64,000 nucleotides of DNA, from positions 1 to 64,000 of the forward strand of contig JAOMTQ010000003.1 of NCBI GenBank assembly GCA_028355955.1. The letters run 5' to 3'. The position numbers were made by a program, and so were the translations under genes. Positions within the stretch are counted from its first letter, which is position 1, and every line of letters begins with the position of its first letter. This document shows, one piece after another, positions 20,218-29,875 of the stretch. A model generated the notes under the pieces. The model ran no database searches. It had not been told where the DNA came from and saw only the letters and a program-made list of their open reading frames with translations. This DNA is from Methylophilaceae bacterium (GTDB lineage Bacteria; Pseudomonadota; Gammaproteobacteria; Burkholderiales; Methylophilaceae).

Positions 20218-21358
20218 AACTCATCTTTTTAACAAATGATTGCTTGATAGGTCTTGCAATATCTAATAAAGAAAGTGCATAACCTCTAATTTTTTTTAGC
20301 CCTACTAGGTCATTCGAAAAGCTTTTTACGAGCATTTCAGTGAAGTTAAGTATTTTTTTCCGCTCACTTGCTCTTGAGTGTTTATATTCATCAAGCAGAG
20401 CTTCTAAGTTTTTTATCTTTGAGTGATCTATTAAAGACTGATTAAGCTTGTAAGCATCCCTTAAACCAGTATTTAAACCCTGCCCAGCAACGGGATGCAT
20501 AGTCTGTGATGCATTCCCGAGAGCGACAATATTTGAATGCATTACTTCCACACATGTTTGTTTTAAGCCAAATGAGATTCTTTTATCACACTCTAAAAAG
20601 TTACCAACTCTGTCGCCAAAGCTTTCATGAAGCTGTGATAAAAAACTTTCTTGATTCAATTTTTCAAGCTTTTCAATAAATTTGCTTGGCCCAGTCCAAA
20701 CTAATGAGAATTTATCGTCTTTATTAGGTAGCAAGGCAATAGGTCCATTAGAGGTGAATCTTTCGTAGGCGATATTACGATGGGGCATTTCAGTCAAGAC
20801 TTTAGTTACAATCGCAGTATGATCGAAGTGTTTTATTTTTTTATTTAGCTCCAGCCCTTCAATTTTTTCGGCAGCCCCATCAGCCAAGATAACAAATTCA
20901 CTTTTCAAATTTTTTATTTTGTTGTTAGTTTCCAATGAAAGATTGAGCATAGATTTTTCACCCATACATTTAGTAACCTTTGTTTCATAAAATGTCTTAA
21001 CGTTGCTTATGCATTCTATCTCTTGTTGCAGGACCGCCATTAGATGACCGTAGGAAACAATATATCCTAATGATTCTTCATTGAATTCTCCAGCATCCAA
21101 TAAAGTCCTACCAAAAGAACCAACCTGACTTGTATGTATTTTCTCTATCTTAGTTGTGTCTTTCTCTAATCGATCCCAAATTCCAATTTCCTCCAAAATA
21201 AGTCGGCTTCCATTTGAAAGTGCGAGTGCTTTATTGTCTTGGTTACTCGAGCCACGAATTTTAGATTCAAAAATTTGAATTTTACCTTTATTAGCATGGT
21301 TTAATATTGCAAATATCAAACCAACTGGCCCACCACCAATAATTGCACAATCAGGCAT
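20207..21358 (-). CDS. ubiH: 2-octaprenyl-6-methoxyphenol hydroxylase-type FAD monooxygenase
   Basis: Flavoprotein monooxygenase of ubiquinone synthesis. CAIIGGGPVGLIFAI opens the FAD-binding domain, and the family motif appears as NIVALGNASQTMHPVAGQGLNTGLRDAY. Here the usual GDAAH is GNASQ; UbiH proteins commonly have GNAAQ at this spot, which supports UbiH over UbiF. The track starts at a TTG (21382), but ATG 21358 reduces the overlap with pepP from 32 to 8 nt and starts directly at the FAD motif, giving 383 residues. pepP-ubiH is a conserved gene pair in proteobacteria. Confidence 0.88.
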   Translation of the reverse strand: MPDCAIIGGGPVGLIFAILNHANKGKIQIFESKIRGSSNQDNKALALSNGSRLILEEIGIWDRLEKDTTKIEKIHTSQVGSFGRTLLDAGEFNEESLGYIVSYGHLMAVLQQEIECISNVKTFYETKVTKCMGEKSMLNLSLETNNKIKNLKSEFVILADGAAEKIEGLELNKKIKHFDHTAIVTKVLTEMPHRNIAYERFTSNGPIALLPNKDDKFSLVWTGPSKFIEKLEKLNQESFLSQLHESFGDRVGNFLECDKRISFGLKQTCVEVMHSNIVALGNASQTMHPVAGQGLNTGLRDAYKLNQSLIDHSKIKNLEALLDEYKHSRASERKKILNFTEMLVKSFSNDLVGLKKIRGYALSLLDIARPIKQSFVKKMSYGE

Positions 21359-22646
21359 TTGAAATCCCAATAATTTCTTCAAGTTCTTTTATTTCTTTTG
21401 GTGCATTCTTACTTAAAACATCATGGCCATCAGGAGTGACTAAAACATCATCTTCTATCCTTACCCCTATTCCCCAAAATTCTTGTGAAACATGGTCAGA
21501 TGGTCTGATATAGCAGCCTGGCTCGATAGTCAAAACGTTTCCTTCAGTAAATTTCACAGCCTGTGACTTATTGTTTTTAGATAAATATTTTCCTACATCA
21601 TGAACGTCTAAACCAAGCCAATGGCTTGTTCTATGCATAAAGAACTTTTTATATAATTCTTTTTCATAAACTTCATCTCTTGAGCCAATTAAAATACCTA
21701 AATCTATTAAACCATCAATAATAATTTTAAGCGCTTCCCTGTGTGGATCATCAAAAAAATGTCCTACTTTAACTTTTTCAATGGCAGCTTTTTGTGCCGA
21801 TAGAACTAATTGATAAATTTCTTTTTGAGCAAAAGAAAATTTACCATTTACAGGAAAGGTTCTTGTAATGTCCGAAGCATAGCTCCCTACTTCACATCCA
21901 GCATCTATTAATAATAGATCACCATCCTTCATTTGGGAATCATTTTCTACATAATGAAGGGTACATCCATTAATCCCAGATGCGACAATAGATGAATAGG
22001 CTGGGTTGCGTGCACCCTTCCTAAAGAATTGATTTAAAATTTCTCCTTCAATTTCATACTCATATTTATTAGGTTTAGTTAGTTTCATAGCCTGTATATG
22101 TGCATTAGCTGAAATATTTGCCGACCTTCTCATTAAATTAATTTCAAAATCGTTTTTAACAACTCTCATATCATCAAGGATTTCGGATAAATCTTCTCTC
22201 AATTTATTATTTATTTCAAACCACTTAGGAGTTAAAATACGATCAATCCTAGAAGATGGTAATAAGAATATTTTTTTACTCTTTATAAATTTAGGAATAA
22301 GCTTATGAGCCGCGGATAAAGGGTACCCCTCATCAAATAAGAAATCTTTGGATGCTTTCTCTGGACCAATTATAACTCCATTCCAAACCTCTTTTACTTC
22401 ATCTTTAGGCTGACAAAAAATGATTGATTTTGGATTTTTGCCTCCGAAAATCATTACGATTGTCTCTGGTTCTGGGAACCCTGATATGTAATGAAAATTA
22501 CTTTCAGATCTAAATGGGTAGTGACAATCTTTATTTCTTATAGATTCCTTTGAATTTACGATGATTGCAACACTGTCATCTAGTATAGATGCAAGCCTAT
22601 CTCTTCTTTTTTTAAATTCTTTATAAACTTTCATGCCTTTACTCAT
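21351..22646 (-). CDS. pepP: Xaa-Pro aminopeptidase
   Basis: Removes the N-terminal residue from peptides with proline in second position; a cytosolic two-metal M24 peptidase. The N-terminal domain (FKKRRDRLASIL...FRSESNFHYISGF) is aminopeptidase P type. The metal ligands are in LLIDAGCEVGSYASDITRTF, HRTSHWLGLDVHDVG, TIEPGCYI and VRIEDDVLVT. The 431 residues match PepP. The ATG overlaps murU by 8 nt; a second ATG four codons on is possible. It leads into ubiH, the usual proteobacterial pairing. Confidence 0.94.
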   Translation of the reverse strand: MSKGMKVYKEFKKRRDRLASILDDSVAIIVNSKESIRNKDCHYPFRSESNFHYISGFPEPETIVMIFGGKNPKSIIFCQPKDEVKEVWNGVIIGPEKASKDFLFDEGYPLSAAHKLIPKFIKSKKIFLLPSSRIDRILTPKWFEINNKLREDLSEILDDMRVVKNDFEINLMRRSANISANAHIQAMKLTKPNKYEYEIEGEILNQFFRKGARNPAYSSIVASGINGCTLHYVENDSQMKDGDLLLIDAGCEVGSYASDITRTFPVNGKFSFAQKEIYQLVLSAQKAAIEKVKVGHFFDDPHREALKIIIDGLIDLGILIGSRDEVYEKELYKKFFMHRTSHWLGLDVHDVGKYLSKNNKSQAVKFTEGNVLTIEPGCYIRPSDHVSQEFWGIGVRIEDDVLVTPDGHDVLSKNAPKEIKELEEIIGISNA

Positions 22647-23307
22647 CTAAATTAATCATATTCAAACGCTCAGGCGTTCCTACATCTGACCAAACCCCTT
22701 CAAATAATTCACCTTTAATACAATTTTTATTTATTGCAATTTCTAATATTGGTGACAGTTTAATTTTACTCCCAACTATTAATTTAGAAAAAAATTTGGG
22801 GTCATAAATAGCAATGCCAGAAAAAGTCAAAAGCCTATCAGAATTCATTGTCAAAGTAGCATCATCTAACAGGCCAAAATCACCTTTAAGGTTATGTTCT
22901 GGGTTTTTGACTAAAACTAGATAACCCATACACCTTTTGTCTAAGGATCTAATTATAAGATTTTTGTAATCATAATTTGAAAAAATATCCGCATTGATAA
23001 CTAAAAAAGGGTCATCGCCTAGGTATTTAATTGCTTTCTTTATTCCACCCGCAGTTTCCAATGCTTCCGCTTCTTCAGAAACGGCTATATTTAATCCCCA
23101 AATCAAGCCGTCGCCGACAAATTCAATGATTTGTTTTGATAAATATGACACATTGATAACAACATCTTTAAAACCAGCTGCAGATAATTTACTTAAATGC
23201 CAGTCTAACAAACACCTCCCCTTGACCTTTAATAAAGGTTTAGGACAGGTTTGAGTTAAATTACCCATTCTCTTTCCTCTCCCTGCTGCTAAGATCATTG
23301 CTTTCAT
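22639..23307 (-). CDS. murU: N-acetylmuramate alpha-1-phosphate uridylyltransferase
   Basis: Nucleotidyltransferase that makes UDP-MurNAc from MurNAc-1-phosphate in the peptidoglycan recycling route that by-passes de novo synthesis. The start MKAMILAAGRGKRMGNLT is the classic NTP-transferase loop, followed by CPKPLLKVKGRCLLDWHL and the metal site VINADIFSN near residue 106. At 222 residues it is the short MurU type, not a sugar-specific enzyme with an added hexapeptide domain. It directly follows amgK with a 4-nt overlap, the arrangement that identifies the pair. Confidence 0.92.
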   Translation of the reverse strand: MKAMILAAGRGKRMGNLTQTCPKPLLKVKGRCLLDWHLSKLSAAGFKDVVINVSYLSKQIIEFVGDGLIWGLNIAVSEEAEALETAGGIKKAIKYLGDDPFLVINADIFSNYDYKNLIIRSLDKRCMGYLVLVKNPEHNLKGDFGLLDDATLTMNSDRLLTFSGIAIYDPKFFSKLIVGSKIKLSPILEIAINKNCIKGELFEGVWSDVGTPERLNMINLDE

Positions 23308-24338
23308 TTAATTACTTTATCCAAAAAATTTCTTATCTTATGAAAATCTCGATATCTCTCTGTCGCATCCATTAAATACTTCTCAATTAGTGGAATATTC
23401 TCAAGGTACTGATTTTTTTTGTCTCTAATAGAAAGTCTTGCGAAGATACCTAAAATTTTTAGATGCCTCTGAATACCCATACATTCAAAATCTTTGTAAA
23501 AGGTTGAAAATTCTAAATTAGTGATGAGATTATTACTCTTAGCTTTTTCCCAATACCTTACTGCATGGTCTATGACAATTTCCTCATCCCATTCAATATA
23601 AGCATCCTTAAGAAGTGAAACAAGATCATAAGTAATGGGACCTACTAAAGCGTCTTGAAAATCTAAAATACCTGGATTAATTGATTTTTGAATCATCAAG
23701 TTTCTACTATGATAATCGCGATGAACAAAAAATTTTTCTTGGCTTGAGACTTTCTTACTAACCTCCTCAATCCAAGTTATTAATTCTTCATATTCTTTAT
23801 TGCTTAGCTCAATTTTTTTATATTTTTTTAAGTACCACTCAATAAATAGAACCATCTCATCAAAAAGTATTTTATTTGTATAACTTGGACAAAAATCTTT
23901 TTTTACAAATTTTTGCATATGAATAAGTGACTTAATTGAATCATCATACAAACGCTGTTGATTATCATCATTTAAGACATCTAGATAGGTATTATTTCCG
24001 AAATCCTGCATCAAGATAAATCCAAGCGCCCTATCTTCTTGATATATATGAGGGACATTTACTTCAATTGAATTTAACATTTTGCCAATTTTTAAGAAAG
24101 ATTCGATTGATTCATTTTGTGGAGGGGCATCCATTACTATGAAGCTATCTTCCAGTGTTTTTATCCTAAAATAACTTCTAAAGCTTGCATCACTTGAAGC
24201 AGTAGAAATAGAAAAATCTATTTCCAATTTTTTATAGAGCCAATCTTTTAATAAATCTATTCTTTTTGAACTATCCAAATTAATTTCTCTTTGATTAATA
24301 AATAAGTTCTTTTTTAATTTACTTGAGTTATAATCCAC
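23304..24338 (-). CDS. amgK: Anomeric MurNAc/GlcNAc kinase
   Basis: Phosphorylates the anomeric carbon of N-acetylmuramate or N-acetylglucosamine with ATP, feeding MurU in cell-wall recycling. It has the aminoglycoside phosphotransferase fold: VHRDYHSRNLM (catalytic loop) near residue 205 and GILDFQDALVGPITYDL (DFG-like metal site) near residue 222. The track start is a GTG giving 344 residues, about 20-25 more than usual; a TTG at 24278 preceded by AGAGA gives a more standard start. Upstream, lptD diverges, and the amgK-murU / lptD-surA layout is conserved in related genomes as I recall. Confidence 0.9.
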   Translation of the reverse strand: MDYNSSKLKKNLFINQREINLDSSKRIDLLKDWLYKKLEIDFSISTASSDASFRSYFRIKTLEDSFIVMDAPPQNESIESFLKIGKMLNSIEVNVPHIYQEDRALGFILMQDFGNNTYLDVLNDDNQQRLYDDSIKSLIHMQKFVKKDFCPSYTNKILFDEMVLFIEWYLKKYKKIELSNKEYEELITWIEEVSKKVSSQEKFFVHRDYHSRNLMIQKSINPGILDFQDALVGPITYDLVSLLKDAYIEWDEEIVIDHAVRYWEKAKSNNLITNLEFSTFYKDFECMGIQRHLKILGIFARLSIRDKKNQYLENIPLIEKYLMDATERYRDFHKIRNFLDKVIK

Positions 24339-24431
24339 AACTCACTGATTTATATATTAGTTTTTAAAATAAAGACTAAGGTTAATTAAAAATTTAAATG
24401 CTTAAAATGACTATATCAGGTTTAGTATAAT

Positions 24432-26783
24432 TTGAATTTAAGAACAAAAAAAATATGGATTTTTTTGTTTGTGTTTTTTTCTTTAAAAAACACAAATCTT
24501 TTTGCTGATGAGAAAAATCAAGATGCCTCTTCACCTGTTAAAAAAATAACCGAAAGTAGCATAGTTATTGAAGGCGACTCTCTAGAAAGTATTCTTGACA
24601 GAAAGCTTAGAGCTTCAGGAAATGCTTTGATTTCTAAGGGCAAACAATCAATAACAGCTGATTTTATTGAGTATGATCAAATATCTGAACAACTTTATGC
24701 AAAAGGTGAAATTACAATTACTACACCTAACCTTGAGCTAAAGGGCTCAGAGTTAGAAATGTCGTTAGCTGAAAATACAGGAACTATAGCAAACGGATCT
24801 TTTATTGCGAATATCAACGAATCTATAAGTCTAGAAAAAGCAGATGATGGCTCAACAATTACTAAAATTAAAGCTTCAAAGTTTAATAGTAAACTTCGAG
24901 GCACTGCTACAAAAATATTTTTAGAGGGAGAAGATAAAACGAAATTAGAATTCGCTAAGGTTACAACTTGTGAAGCAGGCCAAAATGAATGGTTTATTAC
25001 AAGTGAAGAGACTGTTATGGATCAATCATCAGGAAAAATTACAGCAAAAGATTCCGTACTTTCTCTTAAAGGTATCCCGATCATGTACTCACCTTATGTT
25101 GATTTCTCCCTTACCTCACAAAGAAAATCAGGCTGGCTACTTCCAACTGCTGGAAGCACAACTACTAGCGGGTTTGAAATTTCAATCCCATATTACTTCA
25201 ATTTATCTCCTACGTATGATGCGACGATTACAACAAGAAATATGGCAAAACGTGGATTACAATTTGATGGTGAATTTAGATATCTGAATGAAAATTTTCA
25301 AGGAACTTCCCAAATTCAATATCTTAATGATGATAGGGAATCTGATATCGATAACCGATATCTACTAAACATTAATCATAAACACGATTTTGGTCATGGG
25401 TTTACTGGTACGATTGAATATGAACAAGTCAAAAATAATGACAATAATTATTTTGCAGATATGTCAACAATCATAGCAGTTACTAGCCAGGTAAGTTTAA
25501 GACAAACAGCATACCTAGATTATGAAAAGACTGATAATTTATCAGATATCAAAGCTAACTTGAAAGTTCAACAGTTTCAAAACCTAACGTCCGCAACTCC
25601 ATATGAACTTAAACCGAGTTTTTATGCAAGTTTCAAAAAAGATTGGGAAGATAAAGTTGATCAATCACTGTTTTTAAAAACAGACTTAAATTTTATGTAT
25701 GACCAATTCGATAAAGGTGATAATGCAGCAAATAATATTGCTACCGGCTCAAGAGTTGCTTCGACTCCTAGTATTTCATTTCCAATAGAAGCTAGTTTTG
25801 GATACTTAGAACCAAAATTCATTGCAAATCTAAGACACTATGAGCTTGATGATGCTAAAACCTCACAGAAGAGCATAGCCATTCCAACCGTATCAATCGA
25901 TTCTGGCTTATATCTTGATCGTCCTTTTAAACTAAGTGGCTACAATTTTACCCAGACACTTGAACCAAGAGTTTTTTATACATATACCCCTTATGAAGAT
26001 CAAACTAAACTTCCGATGTTTGACACCTCTTTGAATGAATTAAATTCAACAACAATTTTCGAAGAAAATCAGTTTTCTGGACAAGATAGGGTTATGGACA
26101 CCAATGCAATTACAACGGCGTTGACTTCAAGAGTTATAGATGATTTTGGTTACAGTTGGATGTCGTTAACTATGGCACAGAGATTTTACTTATCTGAAAG
26201 AAAAGTACTAAATGAACCACAATTTGATGGCTCATCATACAAAGGAGATAAATCAGATTTTTTAGTTAGCGCACAAGCAAATTTAACAAAATCACTTAAA
26301 TTTACAACTGACTATGAATATAATTTTTCTGAAGATGTAACTAATCAGTTTACTTCAGCAGCAAAATTTTCACCAGAACCAGGCAAAGTCTTTAATGCTT
26401 CCTATCGCCTAGTTAGAAATCCATCTTCAAGCACATATAATGTAAAACAATACTTATTATCTGGTCAATGGCCAATAAGCTCCGGTTGGTCAGCGCTGGC
26501 AAGTTATAATTACGACATTGTTGAAAACCATGATATTGAATCAATGCTCGGGACTGAATATGATGCGGGTTGTTGGTCGGCACAATTTATGTTCCATAGA
26601 CTTCAGCTAGCGACAGATAAAAATTCTACAAATACATATTTTTTGATGCTTGAAATTGGTGATCTTGGGTCATTTGGTCAAGGAAGTAAGGCGGGGTTAT
26701 TTGAAAAAATGAATAGAACAGTTGAAGGTAGTAAATTTGCAAGCGACTTGCCTGATGAATACCGTGAGAAAAATTTAGATTAA
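24432..26783 (+). CDS. lptD: LPS-assembly outer-membrane protein LptD
   Basis: Outer-membrane beta-barrel that inserts lipopolysaccharide into the outer leaflet together with LptE. The 783 residues consist of a signal peptide (about 1-25), an OstA beta-jellyroll (about 45-210; SITADFIEYD, GEITI) and a long C-terminal barrel of alternating aromatic strands. It contains only two cysteines, C180 (KVTTCEAG) and C714 (DAGCWSAQ), enough for a single long-range disulfide. The start is TTG and falls directly behind a TATAAT. surA follows without a gap, and lptE is at 33 kb. Confidence 0.94.
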   Translation: MNLRTKKIWIFLFVFFSLKNTNLFADEKNQDASSPVKKITESSIVIEGDSLESILDRKLRASGNALISKGKQSITADFIEYDQISEQLYAKGEITITTPNLELKGSELEMSLAENTGTIANGSFIANINESISLEKADDGSTITKIKASKFNSKLRGTATKIFLEGEDKTKLEFAKVTTCEAGQNEWFITSEETVMDQSSGKITAKDSVLSLKGIPIMYSPYVDFSLTSQRKSGWLLPTAGSTTTSGFEISIPYYFNLSPTYDATITTRNMAKRGLQFDGEFRYLNENFQGTSQIQYLNDDRESDIDNRYLLNINHKHDFGHGFTGTIEYEQVKNNDNNYFADMSTIIAVTSQVSLRQTAYLDYEKTDNLSDIKANLKVQQFQNLTSATPYELKPSFYASFKKDWEDKVDQSLFLKTDLNFMYDQFDKGDNAANNIATGSRVASTPSISFPIEASFGYLEPKFIANLRHYELDDAKTSQKSIAIPTVSIDSGLYLDRPFKLSGYNFTQTLEPRVFYTYTPYEDQTKLPMFDTSLNELNSTTIFEENQFSGQDRVMDTNAITTALTSRVIDDFGYSWMSLTMAQRFYLSERKVLNEPQFDGSSYKGDKSDFLVSAQANLTKSLKFTTDYEYNFSEDVTNQFTSAAKFSPEPGKVFNASYRLVRNPSSSTYNVKQYLLSGQWPISSGWSALASYNYDIVENHDIESMLGTEYDAGCWSAQFMFHRLQLATDKNSTNTYFLMLEIGDLGSFGQGSKAGLFEKMNRTVEGSKFASDLPDEYREKNLD

Positions 26784-28085
26784 ATGATCACTAAAGTTAT
26801 TTTTATTTTTGCACTTATAATCTTAAAAAATATTTTTTTAATACATCCAGTTTATTCTGCTGAAAAGTATATTGAAATTGACAATATCATTGCTATTGTA
26901 GAAACAAGAACAATTACAAAATTAGAGCTGAATAAAAAAAAAGAGGAAATTAAAAGAGCATTCTCACAAAAAAGGGAAGCTATACCTACTGACAAGGAAA
27001 TTACAAAGTTATCTCTTGATCAGCTGATTACCGAAAAATTAGTGATTGAATATGCATCAATGAAGGGCATAAGCATGGATGAGGAACGACTCAATAATGT
27101 GATCGACAATATCGCTAAATCTAACAACATAACAACCGAAGACTTAATTAAACAACTCGAAGAAGAAGGTTCAAGTTATCCTGATTTTAGAGAGGATATT
27201 CGTATTCAATTAATTTTTGATCAAGTAAAAAAAAGAACCATTAGTGCAAATGTGAAAATATCTGAATTTGAAATTAATAACTATATTGAGCTTCAAAAAG
27301 AAATTACTCCCACTAAGTATAATTATTCTCATATTTTTATAGAATATATTAAAAATAATGATGATGATGATCCTGAAAAAACAAAAATAAAATTAAAAGA
27401 AGTAATAAATGAGCTTGAAGAAAAAAATTTTAATGAAGTAGCAATAGATTACTCAGATGGCCCCATGGCAGAGAAAGGTGGACTAATGGGATCAAAGCTA
27501 ATGGAAGATATTCCAGATGCATTTATAGATAGCTTAAAATCAATGAAAATTGGAGAGGTAAGTAAACCAATTAAAAGTTCAGGTGGCTATCATTTAATAA
27601 AGTTAAATCAAATTGAAGAATTTGAAATGGAAACCGTTATTGTTAGGCAATCAAAAGTTAAACAAATCTTACTTAAGAAGAATCAAATTACATCAGAAGA
27701 CGAAATCAAGAAAAAACTAGCACACATTAGAAATTTAATAATTGAAGGTATGAGTTTTTCCGAAGCTGCGGAAAAATATTCTGAGGATGGTTCCGCTATA
27801 AATAAAGGAGATTTAGGATGGCTAAATCCAGGAGATACTATCCCTGAATTTGAAAAAGAGATGGATGCTTTAAAATTAGATGAGGTTAGCCAGCCAGTTA
27901 AAACACCGCTTGGTTGGCATTTAATCCAAGTAAATGATAGACGAGAAAAAGATCTATCATCAGAGTCATTAAGGCAAAGAGTTAAAGAAAATTTACTTAT
28001 GCAAAAGACTAATATTAAATTCAATGATTGGATTAAAACATTAAGAGAGGAAGCTCATGTAGAAATATGGCTTTATGAAAACTAA
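26784..28085 (+). CDS. surA: Periplasmic chaperone and peptidyl-prolyl isomerase SurA
   Basis: Escorts unfolded outer-membrane proteins, including LptD, across the periplasm. The 433-residue product has a signal peptide (about 1-25), an N-terminal SurA helical domain with DNIIAIVETRTITKLEL, and two parvulin domains. The first spans about 178-275 (YNYSHIFIEY...GGYHLIKLN) and the second about 290-390 (KQILLKKN...GWHLIQVND). The ATG touches the lptD stop (TAAATG), and its own stop overlaps the pdxA start (TAATG). The lptD-surA-pdxA-rsmA order is highly conserved. Confidence 0.95.
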   Translation: MITKVIFIFALIILKNIFLIHPVYSAEKYIEIDNIIAIVETRTITKLELNKKKEEIKRAFSQKREAIPTDKEITKLSLDQLITEKLVIEYASMKGISMDEERLNNVIDNIAKSNNITTEDLIKQLEEEGSSYPDFREDIRIQLIFDQVKKRTISANVKISEFEINNYIELQKEITPTKYNYSHIFIEYIKNNDDDDPEKTKIKLKEVINELEEKNFNEVAIDYSDGPMAEKGGLMGSKLMEDIPDAFIDSLKSMKIGEVSKPIKSSGGYHLIKLNQIEEFEMETVIVRQSKVKQILLKKNQITSEDEIKKKLAHIRNLIIEGMSFSEAAEKYSEDGSAINKGDLGWLNPGDTIPEFEKEMDALKLDEVSQPVKTPLGWHLIQVNDRREKDLSSESLRQRVKENLLMQKTNIKFNDWIKTLREEAHVEIWLYEN

Positions 28086-29065
28086 TGAAAAAAATACCTA
28101 ATCTTATTATTACTTCTGGCGATCCAGCTGGAATTGGACTAGATCTTTGTGTGATGCTTGCATTTAAAAAATTTCTGGCAAATATCACAATTATTGGAAA
28201 TAAAGATGCCATTCTTTCAAGAGCTAAACAACAGAAAAAAAACATTATTTTTTCAAAGAGATTAGGCTCACATTTAGGAAATGGGGAATTAAAAATAATC
28301 AATCTAGAATATAGAAATCCAGTTGTTCCCGGACAACTTGATAAAAATAATTCCCTAAAGCAATTGGAGGGATTAAAAAATTCAATCGAGTTATGTTTAA
28401 GTAAAAAATTTGACGCCTTAATTACGCTTCCGATCCATAAAAAAATTCTTTCGTCAAAAGGGAATAAATTTTCTGGTCACACAGAATACATTGCTGATAT
28501 TTGTAATCATAAAGGCAAAGAGGTGATGCTATTATCAAATAAAAAGTTAAATGTAGCTCTTGCTACAACTCATATTTCTCTGAAGGATGTTCCAAGAAAA
28601 ATTACTCAAAAAGGCTTGCGTACTACTATTTCCACCCTTCACAATGATCTAAGAAAAAAATTTAAAATTTCCTGTCCAAAAATCACAGTAACTGGTTTAA
28701 ATCCGCATAGTGGTGAAGATGGTGAGTTTGGTGATGAGGAGATAAAAATAATAAAGCCAGTTGTTAGTGAAATGCAGGAGTTAGGAATTTCAGTAAATGG
28801 ACCTATTCCTTCAGATACCGCCTTTACACCAAAAATTATGAGTAAAACAGATTGTTATCTCGCGATGTATCATGATCAAGGATTAGCTCCCTTTAAAGCT
28901 CTCACCTTTGGAAAAGGTGTGAATGTGACACTGGGATTACCGATTATAAGAACATCAGTAGATCACGGTACTGGACTTGACATTGTGGGATCAAATAACA
29001 TTGACCCTAGTAGTTTTTTTGAATCAATAAAATTAGCGATTAGTATTGCTAAAAATCAATATTGA
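28085..29065 (+). CDS. pdxA: 4-hydroxythreonine-4-phosphate dehydrogenase
   Basis: NAD-dependent oxidation of 4-phosphohydroxy-threonine in the DXP-dependent vitamin B6 pathway. ITSGDPAGIGLDL opens the protein; the metal-ligand histidines lie in FSGHTEYIADI, GLNPHSGEDGEFG and MYHDQGLAPFKAL, and the end VDHGTGLDIVG is typical. The 326 residues fit. It shares TAATG with surA, and its TGA overlaps the TTG start of rsmA. Its pathway starts from erythrose 4-phosphate; dxs at 11.2 kb supplies the other B6 precursor, DXP. Confidence 0.95.
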   Translation: MKKIPNLIITSGDPAGIGLDLCVMLAFKKFLANITIIGNKDAILSRAKQQKKNIIFSKRLGSHLGNGELKIINLEYRNPVVPGQLDKNNSLKQLEGLKNSIELCLSKKFDALITLPIHKKILSSKGNKFSGHTEYIADICNHKGKEVMLLSNKKLNVALATTHISLKDVPRKITQKGLRTTISTLHNDLRKKFKISCPKITVTGLNPHSGEDGEFGDEEIKIIKPVVSEMQELGISVNGPIPSDTAFTPKIMSKTDCYLAMYHDQGLAPFKALTFGKGVNVTLGLPIIRTSVDHGTGLDIVGSNNIDPSSFFESIKLAISIAKNQY

Positions 29066-29844
29066 GAGCAAAAAAAAAATTTGGGCAAAATTTTTTAGTT
29101 GATCGTTACTTCATATCTAAAATCATAAAGGAAATTAATCCAAAAGAAGGAAACAATATACTCGAAATTGGACCGGGCAAAGGCGCAATCACGGAACCAG
29201 TATTAAAAAAAATTAATCATATCTCAGTTGTTGAAATTGACCCTGATATGATAAAAATTTTAAAACATAAAATTACCCCAAAAAAAATATCGATATTAGC
29301 TGAAGATGTACTCGGTATAAATGATGAATTTTTTAAAAAATTTAATAAAATTATTGGGAATTTACCCTATTACATAGCAACTGAAATAATATTAAAACTT
29401 ACAAAAATATATAGTTCCCCTTCTGAATTATACTTTATGGTTCAAAAAGAAGTTGCTGAGAGAATAACTGCTAAACCATCAAACAAATCTTTTGGGCGGT
29501 TATCGGTTATCCTTCAGTATTATTTTGACACTGAACTTTTATTTGAGTTACCACCAGTAGCATTTTTCCCACAACCAAAAATTACCTCTGCATTTATTAG
29601 GTTGATAAGAAAAAAAAGGATTAGCCCTAAAGTCATTGATAAAGATAGCTTTGAACAAATTGTTAAAATAGCTTTTTCCCAAAAAAGAAAAACAATTAAA
29701 AACAACTTTAAAAATATCTTACTTGATAAAGATTTTTTAAATCTTGAAATATCACCAAAAATTCGATCTGAAGCACTAACCATAGATCAATTTATAAAAT
29801 TAGAAAATTATGTCACGCAAAATAATATAAATTTTGATTGCTGA
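29062..29844 (+). CDS. rsmA: 16S rRNA adenine-N6,N6-dimethyltransferase (KsgA)
   Basis: Dimethylates A1518 and A1519 of 16S rRNA late in small-subunit assembly, using SAM. KKKFGQNFLVD near the start, the SAM motif ILEIGPGKGAITEPVL (about residue 33) and the catalytic motif IIGNLPYYIATEI (about residue 96) are all present, and FFPQPKITSAFIRL follows. The start is TTG inside the pdxA stop (TTGA); the missing residue ahead of RAKKKFGQ leaves a minimal N-terminus of about 260 residues, normal for the family. Confidence 0.95.
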   Translation: MRAKKKFGQNFLVDRYFISKIIKEINPKEGNNILEIGPGKGAITEPVLKKINHISVVEIDPDMIKILKHKITPKKISILAEDVLGINDEFFKKFNKIIGNLPYYIATEIILKLTKIYSSPSELYFMVQKEVAERITAKPSNKSFGRLSVILQYYFDTELLFELPPVAFFPQPKITSAFIRLIRKKRISPKVIDKDSFEQIVKIAFSQKRKTIKNNFKNILLDKDFLNLEISPKIRSEALTIDQFIKLENYVTQNNINFDC

Positions 29845-29850
29845 TATAAT
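29842..29850 (+). promoter_or_regulatory. Extended -10 promoter for adk
   Basis: TGATATAAT is a perfect -10 hexamer with the upstream TG of an extended -10, overlapping the last codon of rsmA. No convincing -35 lies 17 nt upstream, which is tolerated by extended -10 promoters. It would start transcription about 20 nt before the adk ATG, after which a strong AGGAG ribosome site follows. Confidence 0.45.
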
Positions 29851-29875
29851 TCAACTGTTTTTTTAGGAGTAAAAA

